Part shown: one piece after another, positions 57,529 to 64,000 of the stretch
How positions within the stretch are numbered: the stretch's first letter is position 1
How the letters are laid out: the number at the start of each line of letters is the position of its first letter
Assembly: GCF_040219335.1 (NCBI RefSeq)
Contig: NZ_JAVJSQ010000029.1
Span: 558,001 to 622,000 of the forward strand
DNA: 64,000 bases
Reading direction: 5' to 3'
Source of the DNA: Gimesia sp.
Lineage (GTDB): Bacteria; Planctomycetota; Planctomycetia; Planctomycetales; Planctomycetaceae
The notes under the pieces: generated by a model
What the model saw: the letters and a program-made list of their open reading frames with translations, nothing else
Told to the model about the DNA's origin: nothing
Database searches by the model: none
Position numbers and translations under genes: made by a program

Positions 57529-58734
57529 TTATGTATCTGATTCGGTTGCCGTCGCGAGGTCCAGGCCGATCTGGCAGGCTTTGAGATATTCATCGATCAT
57601 CAGCGTCTCGCTGGTGGTATGAATATCCTGCTGGCCGCAACCGAGGGTGACGGTGGGGAAGCCGTGGGCGGTCATCCAGTTAGCATCCAGTCCGCCATTT
57701 CCGATGGAGAGGTCGGGAGTCCCGCCCCGTTTCCGGATCGCCTGGCTGGCGGTCTGGACGGCAGGTTCGTCTGCGGAGAGCCGGAAGGAGTCGTATTTTA
57801 AGTAGGACTCAAACGAAACACGGCCTTTTTGTCCGGCACTGTTTTTCGTGGATTTGGCTGCTTTTTCAAAGGCTTTTTTGAATTCCTTGAGGATGCGTTC
57901 GCGGAAGCGGGGGTTATGGCTGCGGGCTTCTGCTTTAATCGTGAGTTCCGGCATGACGACGTTGGTGGCTGCTCCGCCGGACAGGACGCCGATATTGCTG
58001 GAGCCTGAGTCTTTGCCTTTGACAACCAGTCCGTGCCAGCCGTTGGTAGCGAGATCGTCGATGGCTCTCCCCGCGATGACGGCGGCACTGACGCCGAGTT
58101 CGGGATGGGCACCCGCGTGGCTGGCGAGTCCATTGATGTGAATCAGCATACCCGAATCACCGGTGGCACCGATGCAGACCATGTCGGCCAGTTTGCCGTC
58201 CCAGTTGAAGCACATGGCAGGTTTGCCCAGCTTGCTTGTGGTCAAATGCCGCACGCCGACCAGGCCGATCTCTTCCTGCACCATCCAGACAAAGGTGAGA
58301 GGGGGGTGGGGGAGATCCTGTTCGAGGATGGTGATCAGGGTGTTGAGAATCACACTGCAGCCCCCGCGGTCGTCAGCTCCCAGAGCGGTGAGCGGGCTCT
58401 TTGAATGGATCAGCTTCCCTTTTTTGACCGGTTCCGCTCCGACACAGAGGGGGACTGTGTCCATGTGGGCCATCAGGAGCCGCCGCGGTCCTTTCACCGT
58501 ACCGGGCAGTTTGACGATCATGTTCCCACATTCACCACCAATGCTGCTCTTCTTATGGGCGGTGTCGAAGGTGATCTGTTTCTCGGAGAGACCGGCGGCG
58601 ATGAGTCTGCGCTGGATCTCGGCGGCGATCTGGCCTTCCTCTCCGCTTTTTCCGGGGATGGCCATCAGCTCGGTGACAAGTTGTAATGCCCTCTTGTCAT
58701 TGACTTTAGGTGTGTTGTTTTTGGGTTGGCTCAT
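57529..58734 (-). CDS. M20-family metallopeptidase (peptidase T-like)
   Basis: 401 residues, no signal peptide. Zinc-ligand motifs are LMAHMDTVP, GADDRGG, QEEIGLVG (catalytic Glu pair), FNWDGK and the closing IHTTSETL. This is the M20B/PepT-like exopeptidase or deacylase layout. It lies 46 nt upstream of ispA. That pairing is not functionally obvious, and it may only share a promoter. The upstream region (58735-58998) is divergent with the SGNH-like gene. Confidence 0.88.
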   Translation of the reverse strand: MSQPKNNTPKVNDKRALQLVTELMAIPGKSGEEGQIAAEIQRRLIAAGLSEKQITFDTAHKKSSIGGECGNMIVKLPGTVKGPRRLLMAHMDTVPLCVGAEPVKKGKLIHSKSPLTALGADDRGGCSVILNTLITILEQDLPHPPLTFVWMVQEEIGLVGVRHLTTSKLGKPAMCFNWDGKLADMVCIGATGDSGMLIHINGLASHAGAHPELGVSAAVIAGRAIDDLATNGWHGLVVKGKDSGSSNIGVLSGGAATNVVMPELTIKAEARSHNPRFRERILKEFKKAFEKAAKSTKNSAGQKGRVSFESYLKYDSFRLSADEPAVQTASQAIRKRGGTPDLSIGNGGLDANWMTAHGFPTVTLGCGQQDIHTTSETLMIDEYLKACQIGLDLATATESDT

Positions 58735-58998
58735 GGGGCTCTCGTCCGGATCGAAGGTGAAATGGTCGTCTTCTGAAGCGTCAGAAACGAACCAAAGGAT
58801 GATGCAAGGTACGTACTCGGCTCTGTTTTTTCAATGCGGAGCTGTAGCCGTTTTCACGTGCGAAGTGGCTCTGACAGACTCATATTGCTGTATTTACCGA
58901 TGAAACTTAGAATCCCGCCTTCTTGATTCGCCGAAATTCCGTAACGGGGCACGGACGCCTCGGACAGAATCTTAGCAGCGGTATTCTGATAATTGAAA

Positions 58999-60216
58999 AT
59001 GATTCGTTCACGCCTGCGCTGGCTCAAGCATTTAACGCTGGCACTGCTGACTCTCGTCCTCCTTGCGGTCGGGAGTGAGGTCGCGTTACGTATCGAGGAA
59101 TACCGGCAGCAGGAGAGTGTCAGCAGCTATGACGCTGACGGATTTCTGATTCCCTCAGATGTCAGCTATCACCGCATCCGTCCCCTGCAGCAGGTCACGC
59201 GTAAGCACCCGGATACCGAAGAGGTCGTTCAGTTTTCGATTAACAGCATGGGGCTGCGGGGCAAAGAATATGCGATTCCCAAGCCGACAGGCGTGTACCG
59301 GATCCTCTGCCTGGGCGGGGAGACCGTCCTGGCCCCTGAAATGGCAGACGAGGATACGTTCTGCGTCAGGCTGGAACAACTGCTGCAGAAACAGACTCAG
59401 CTCAAGGTGGAAGTGATCAACGCGGGCGTGCCCGATGCCTGTCCGCTGATGTCTTATCTGCACCTGCGGCATTCGCTGTCAGGGCTGCAGCCGGATCTGA
59501 TCCTGTTTAATTTTGATATGTCCGATGTTGCCAATGATCACGCTTTACGCCGCTTCACACAGATTGGAGATACGGGGGTGCCGCTGTGTGCGATGCATCC
59601 GCTGTTTGAAGAGATGAATGCTCCCGAGAAACTGGAGAGCCATTTCCTGGTCTACCGGTATCTGCTGAGATGGTTAGGAGATTACTGGGTTCAGAACCAG
59701 CCTGCGGGACTGGACCGTGATATCGATACTCCTCAGGGAACCTATCTCTGGCTGGAGGATCATCCCCCCGACTGGTCGGTGTATGTGCGTCAGACGCTGG
59801 AGCCGATACAGAATATTCAACAGATCTCACAGGGAACCTATGCACGGTTCATCCTGGCGACTTATCCGAAGCCCTGGCAGGTTTCCGAGTCCGCGATGAG
59901 TGGAAAAAACGCGCGGGCTGCGGTGGGGGTTCGCGAAGGGGTGAAGTACGGCAGCCGGTTTCCGTTCGAGCTGCTGGAGACATACTCCAAACAGTTGAAT
60001 GTGCCCTATTGTGATACTTCGCCTGTGTTTCAGGCGATTCAGAACCCGGATCGTTATTTTCTGGAAAACGTTCCCCAGTTCTCGCGTGAAGGGCATGCGT
60101 TGTATGCCCGCGAGCTGGCACTTTATATTTTAAAGGAGGTCCCCGGCATCTGGTCTGATCCGGTTCCCTCGCCTTCCGAGCAGGCGCCACAACAGGCGCT
60201 GGCTCCGCTGCGCTGA
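58999..60216 (+). CDS. SGNH/GDSL-fold protein lacking the usual nucleophile
   Basis: 405 residues from ATG 58999 (TTG 58993 is possible; no clear Shine-Dalgarno). An N-terminal membrane anchor (LTLALLTLVLLAVGSEVAL) is followed by an SGNH-like core. Block I reads CLGGETVLAPEMADEDTF where family members have GDS, so the Ser is replaced by Glu. Block III is INAGVPDACP. The final block reads SREGHALYA, with the His kept but the Asp of DxxH lost. It faces the periplasm and is probably not a normal esterase. No operon partner. Confidence 0.72.
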   Translation: MIRSRLRWLKHLTLALLTLVLLAVGSEVALRIEEYRQQESVSSYDADGFLIPSDVSYHRIRPLQQVTRKHPDTEEVVQFSINSMGLRGKEYAIPKPTGVYRILCLGGETVLAPEMADEDTFCVRLEQLLQKQTQLKVEVINAGVPDACPLMSYLHLRHSLSGLQPDLILFNFDMSDVANDHALRRFTQIGDTGVPLCAMHPLFEEMNAPEKLESHFLVYRYLLRWLGDYWVQNQPAGLDRDIDTPQGTYLWLEDHPPDWSVYVRQTLEPIQNIQQISQGTYARFILATYPKPWQVSESAMSGKNARAAVGVREGVKYGSRFPFELLETYSKQLNVPYCDTSPVFQAIQNPDRYFLENVPQFSREGHALYARELALYILKEVPGIWSDPVPSPSEQAPQQALAPLR

Positions 60217-60557
60217 GAAAACCGGTGAGAAAGATGAATAAACGGACTATAACAACTATCGTAAATGTAGAGGCAGTTCCGAGGCCGTCTGTTTCATCAT
60301 CAGGTTGCCTGGGAACAAAGAAACAGCGTCTGGTTTGAGGGGCTTCCCTCAACCCGGTCTAGAATGGCAAATTCTTTGATTTTCAAAGGGTTTAAGACAA
60401 AACTACGACCTACCTTTTACTTATGTGGAGTCCGCTTCACAGGGCAGCTGGTAGCGAAAAATATTCATCGGTCGCTGCAATGCGGAAATTTGATCTGCAG
60501 AGGTCTCTGAGCCGTTACTGCGGGACCGGTTTTGAAATTGATTGAGGAAAGACTTTC
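60217..60557. promoter_or_regulatory. gdhA upstream region
   Basis: 341 nt. A hairpin, TTGAGGG (60335-60341) with CCCTCAA (60346-60352), probably belongs to the end of the preceding transcript. It must contain the gdhA promoter, but no clear box is seen. Confidence 0.4.
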
Positions 60558-61787
60558 ATGAGTTCATACGAGACCGCATGCCGTTATTTCGACCAGGCTT
60601 CCCGTCAGGTGGGGCTTTCGCGGAACATGCAGGAGCTGCTCAGGACGCCGGAGCGCGAGGTCAAGGTAGAAGTTGCGATCGAACGCGACAACGGGGAAAT
60701 TGCCACTTACATCGGTTACCGGGTGCAGCACGACAGCTCCCGCGGGCCCATGAAAGGGGGACTGCGTTTTCACCCCGAAGTGAACGGCGATGAAGTGCTG
60801 GCCCTGGCATCCCTGATGACCTGGAAAACCGCACTAGTCAACATTCCTTACGGAGGAGCGAAAGGGGGCATCTCGGTCGATGTGTCCAAGCTGTCCCAGG
60901 GAGAACTGGAACGAGTGACCCGCAAGTTTATCGATAAGATCTACGATGTGATTGGTCCCCTTAAGGATATTCCGGCTCCGGACATGGGAACAAACGCCCA
61001 GGTAATGGCCTGGATTATGAACCAGTATGAAAAGTATTGTGGCTTCAACCCGGCCTGTGTGACCGGTAAACCGCTGGAACTGCATGGCGCAGATGGACGT
61101 GAAGAAGCGACGGGTCGTGGCGTGGCGATGGTCACGCGGCAGACGCTGGATCATATGAAAATCGATCTGGCCGGTGCGACGGTGGCGATTCAGGGATTCG
61201 GCAACGTAGGGAGCTTTGCCGCACAATTTCTGGATGAGTTCGGAGCCAAGATTGTCGCGGTTTCCGATGCCAGCGGGGGCATTTACTGTGCGGACGGGAT
61301 CAACATTCCCAAGCTGATGGAATACTGCAAAGATACCAAAGCCGTGCGCGGGTTTCCGGAGACGGAAGCGATTTCGAACGATGAAGTTCTGGCTTCCAAT
61401 GTGACCGTGCTGATTCCGGCAGCCCTGGGGGGCGTGCTGACGAAAGAGAACGCCAAAGAGGTCCGGGCGCGGTGCATCATTGAAGCCGCTAACAACCCGA
61501 CTGACCCGGATGCGGATGAAATTTTCTCGAAAAATGAGATCGTGGTGGTGCCCGATATTCTAGCGAATGCCGGCGGAGTAACCGTCAGTTACTTCGAATG
61601 GGTTCAGAACAGACAGCACTTCAGCTGGGAAAAAGCTCGCGTTCGTTCCGAGTTAGACCGTATTATGGATGACAGCTTTGAGCTTGTCTGGAAGATTGCC
61701 ACTGATAAAAAAGTCTCGCTCCGCATTGCCGCCTATATTCTGGGCATAGGTCGTGTGGGGCGGGCCACCGTGATGGGAGGCATCTGA
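60558..61787 (+). CDS. gdhA: Glutamate dehydrogenase (Glu/Leu/Phe/Val dehydrogenase family)
   Basis: 409 residues. Substrate region [11 protein letters not shown], catalytic lysine in [15 protein letters not shown], and the Rossmann motif GFGNVGS. Length and motifs fit the hexameric small GDH group, which interconverts glutamate and 2-oxoglutarate. Cofactor preference is not certain. GAGGAAAG lies 10 nt before the start. proA lies 0.9 kb downstream, so this is a glutamate-centred cluster with a cyclic-nucleotide-binding gene between. Confidence 0.93.
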   Translation: MSSYETACRYFDQASRQVGLSRNMQELLRTPEREVKVEVAIERDNGEIATYIGYRVQHDSSRGPMKGGLRFHPEVNGDEVLALASLMTWKTALVNIPYGGAKGGISVDVSKLSQGELERVTRKFIDKIYDVIGPLKDIPAPDMGTNAQVMAWIMNQYEKYCGFNPACVTGKPLELHGADGREEATGRGVAMVTRQTLDHMKIDLAGATVAIQGFGNVGSFAAQFLDEFGAKIVAVSDASGGIYCADGINIPKLMEYCKDTKAVRGFPETEAISNDEVLASNVTVLIPAALGGVLTKENAKEVRARCIIEAANNPTDPDADEIFSKNEIVVVPDILANAGGVTVSYFEWVQNRQHFSWEKARVRSELDRIMDDSFELVWKIATDKKVSLRIAAYILGIGRVGRATVMGGI

Positions 61788-61878
61788 TCGCGGTTTTTAA
61801 AGGGATCACAGCCATGATCTGGCAGTGATCAAAAGCTAACTTAATTTTACACCAGGCGCTATAGAAGAGGTGATATAA

Positions 61879-62403
61879 ATGGTTTCCACAGAGCAGCTGA
61901 TCAATGACTGCGTGTTGTTTCAGTCAGTTACGCCGGAGGAAATGGACGAATTGCTCGACCAGGCTGAGACAGAGGATTTTCCGGAAGGAGTCCGCATTCT
62001 GGATGAAGGCAATTCGACACGTTATCTCTGGATCATTCAGCGCGGTACCTGCGAGGTTCGCAAGCAGCTTTCCAACGGAGATGAACAGACATTGACCGAG
62101 TTGGGGCCCCTGTCCATTTTTGGTGAAATGTCCTTTTTCAAACCGGCTCCGCATTCGGCGAGCGTGGTGGCGACTTCCGATGTGTCCATCGTGCGGATTC
62201 CCTGGAAGAACTTCGATCAACTGCTGAAAGCGGGAGTCAGCGGGGCGCAGAAAGTCGTTTATAATACCGTGAGAATCATGTCTGACCGGTTAAGGACTAT
62301 GGATAAATGGTCAGCAGAAATGGTTGAAAGCTGTGGAACCAAGACCAAGAATGCGGAATGGCACGAGTTTCGTTCCAAACTGTATTCCGACTGGCAATTC
62401 TGA
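61879..62403 (+). CDS. Stand-alone cyclic-nucleotide-binding domain protein
   Basis: 174 residues, no signal peptide. A Crp-type beta-roll at about 10-125 contains LDEGNSTRYLWIIQRGTCEV and the phosphate-cassette region GPLSIFGEMSFF, followed by SASVVATSDVSIVRI. A C-helix follows, but there is no helix-turn-helix, so it is not a Crp/Fnr regulator. The cassette lacks the usual R-x-A-S after GE (here PAPHSAS), so cAMP binding is in doubt. It stands between gdhA and proA. Function unknown. Confidence 0.8.
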   Translation: MVSTEQLINDCVLFQSVTPEEMDELLDQAETEDFPEGVRILDEGNSTRYLWIIQRGTCEVRKQLSNGDEQTLTELGPLSIFGEMSFFKPAPHSASVVATSDVSIVRIPWKNFDQLLKAGVSGAQKVVYNTVRIMSDRLRTMDKWSAEMVESCGTKTKNAEWHEFRSKLYSDWQF

Positions 62404-62692
62404 GCACAGGTCTCTCCGGGAACTCAAATTCTTCTGGAGAGTGTTTAAAATAGATAAAATTAGAAGGTTATCAGCGCGAAAAGTGATCCCGCGTTGACAC
62501 ATTTCCGCTGATTGCTGATACTTCGGAATGCGGAACCCGGTTCGTCTGGACTGCGGTGGGCGATACAGAAGCGCACCGGCCGGGGAAAGTCTGTGTCAAT
62601 ATTTTAGAGAATCCACATTCCACAGCTGTTGTCTGTTTCAGATTAACCCGGTGGCAGGGGCCGGTGAATCCCTGCTTAGATCGCTTGAAGCT

Positions 62693-63967
62693 ATGAGTAG
62701 TACGACCGAATTAGACCTGGCGCAATACACCGAACAACTGGCTCAGCAGGCCCGCGCAGCGTCGCGTAAACTGGTTTCCGCTAATGGGAATCAGAAGAAT
62801 GCCTGGCTCCGCCGGATGACCGAACTGATTCGGGAACGGACTCCTGATTTACTGGCTGCGAACGAACGCGATATCGAGCAGGCTCCCGAATACGGTTTGT
62901 CGGAAGCGTCGATTGACCGTTTGCGATTGACCGCAGCGCGGCTCGAGGGCATCATCACGGCGCTGGAAGAGATCATGGCTTTGCCTAATCCGGTTGGCGA
63001 AGTGATTGACAGTAACATGCGTCCCAACGGTCTGCTGGTAACCCGCGTGCGGGTGCCTCTGGGCGTGGTGTTCTTCATTTATGAGTCGCGTCCGAACGTG
63101 ACCATTGATGCGGCAGCATTATGCGTCAAGAGTGGCAATGCGGTGATTTTACGCGGCGGAAAAGAAGCCTTTCACAGCAATATGGCCTTTTATCAGCTGC
63201 TGCAGGAAGGGCTCCGCGACGTGGGGCTGCCTGAGCAGGCCGTCCAACTGGTAGAGACCACTGACCGCGAAGCGGTGGGGCATTTTCTGAAGTTGAACAA
63301 ATACATTGATGTGACCATTCCCCGTGGCGGTAAGGGGCTGATCGAGCGTGTGGCCCGCGATGCCACGATGCCAGTGATCAAGCATTTCGATGGAATCTGC
63401 CACGTCTACCTCGATAAGACGGCGGATCCGGAACTGGCTAAGCGGATTACGGTCAACAGTAAGTGTCAGCGGCCCGGCGTGTGTAATGCCGCCGAGTGTC
63501 TGCTGGTGCATGCGGACGTCGCAGAGACGTTATTGCCCGAAGTTGCGAAAGCACTGCTGGATGCGGGAGTTGAGCTGCGGTGTTGTCCCCGGTCACTGGA
63601 ACTGGTGGGAACCGGGGTGCCTGCGACCGAGGAAGATTATGGGACCGAATACGGGGCGAAGATCCTCTCGGTTAAGGTCGTTGAGGATATGGATGCTGCG
63701 ATTCAGCACATTCATCAGTACGGTTCGGGGCATACCGAATCCATCATTACGACCGAACTGGCGGCAGCGGAGAAGTTCACGACCGAGGTCGATTCAGCGG
63801 CTGTGATTGTGAATGCCAGCACACGTTTCAATGACGGAGGCGAGTTCGGCCTGGGAGCGGAAATCGGTATCAGTACAGATAAATTTCATGCACGTGGGCC
63901 CTGCGGGCTCAACGAATTGACGAGCTATAAATACGTGGCCCATGGAGCTGGGCAGATCAGAGAATAG
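62693..63967 (+). CDS. proA: Gamma-glutamyl phosphate reductase
   Basis: 424 residues from ATG 62693. The frame is open from 62528, but ProA is about 420 residues long and homology starts at [14 protein letters not shown]. The catalytic Cys lies in [12 protein letters not shown], and the NADP-binding IPRGGKGL and [11 protein letters not shown] are intact. It reduces gamma-glutamyl phosphate to the semialdehyde in proline synthesis. proB is not in the window. The stop falls 34 nt before the right edge. Confidence 0.95.
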   Translation: MSSTTELDLAQYTEQLAQQARAASRKLVSANGNQKNAWLRRMTELIRERTPDLLAANERDIEQAPEYGLSEASIDRLRLTAARLEGIITALEEIMALPNPVGEVIDSNMRPNGLLVTRVRVPLGVVFFIYESRPNVTIDAAALCVKSGNAVILRGGKEAFHSNMAFYQLLQEGLRDVGLPEQAVQLVETTDREAVGHFLKLNKYIDVTIPRGGKGLIERVARDATMPVIKHFDGICHVYLDKTADPELAKRITVNSKCQRPGVCNAAECLLVHADVAETLLPEVAKALLDAGVELRCCPRSLELVGTGVPATEEDYGTEYGAKILSVKVVEDMDAAIQHIHQYGSGHTESIITTELAAAEKFTTEVDSAAVIVNASTRFNDGGEFGLGAEIGISTDKFHARGPCGLNELTSYKYVAHGAGQIRE

Positions 63968-64000
63968 AGGGGATACAAGTTTTTGCGACCCGGCCGGTGA

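Noticed and set aside
62528-62692. 55-codon N-terminal extension of ProA
   Set aside because: ProA homology and normal length begin at the ATG at 62693. The extension is Cys- and Arg-rich without relation to the family.
1-64000. CRISPR arrays, prophage, insertion sequences, rRNA or tRNA genes
   Set aside because: None seen: no regularly spaced repeats, transposase or integrase motifs, or RNA gene signatures.

Overview
The window looks like chromosomal DNA of a planctomycete of the Gimesia/Planctomyces type. This rests on gene content, not on a search: two secreted sulfatases, a DUF1080 (3-keto-disaccharide hydrolase) protein, a DUF1559 prepilin-like protein with the H-x9-DG signature, a DUF1573 protein, a DUF6655-type lipoprotein, multihaem c-type cytochromes with long lipoprotein linkers, and a B-type succinate dehydrogenase in the order C-A-B. 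I see no phage, insertion sequence, CRISPR array, rRNA or tRNA. It reads as core genome with some planctomycete-specific genes.

Layout. 1-3.9 kb: the 3' end of a sensor kinase, an NhaC-type antiporter and a DapA/NanA-family aldolase, all on +. 3.9-17.1 kb, all on -: an HtrA-like protease coupled to alaS, recA, a CYTH protein, a metallophosphatase/tetrahaem cytochrome lipoprotein, a DUF1573 protein, and an overlapping pair for surface polysaccharide (WecA/MraY-type transferase and O-antigen ligase/polymerase). 17.4-25.8 kb: a methyltransferase-like protein, two sulfatases, two paralogous small TPR proteins around a DUF6655 lipoprotein, and a DUF1080 protein. 25.9-36.4 kb: proS, a YhaM-like nuclease followed 4 nt later by RNase R, sdhCAB and gcvT. 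36.5-46.4 kb: a fatty acid desaturase, a small conserved-looking protein, an MFS carrier, an ABC-2 exporter pair, a dihydroorotate dehydrogenase-like enzyme, a Prc/Tsp-type S41 protease and a TetR regulator. 46.9-52 kb: a DUF1559 protein, an aldehyde dehydrogenase, and a protein joining a parallel beta-helix to a dihaem cytochrome. 52-58.7 kb on -: a degenerate GGDEF protein, a secreted unknown, and a peptidase-ispA-dxs operon. 59-64 kb: an SGNH-like protein lacking its nucleophile, glutamate dehydrogenase, a stand-alone cyclic-nucleotide-binding protein, and proA.

The least expected signal is regulatory. Both small TPR paralogues (20357 and 22876) are preceded by elements with the sigma-54 layout GG-N10-GC. 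The second gene has two near-identical copies (TTGGCACTGTCTATGCC and TTGGCACATTCTATGCA). I noticed no comparable match in the other intergenic regions. Perfect palindromes lie upstream of the first one, at a distance suiting an enhancer-binding protein. This sigma-54-linked TPR pair, with the lipoprotein between them, is my main candidate for an undescribed system. Other points of interest are the beta-helix/dihaem fusion, three perfect palindromes in the tetR/DUF1559 divergent region, a long inverted repeat in the recA leader, and two enzyme-fold proteins with lost catalytic signatures. All family names come from reading motifs; no database was searched.
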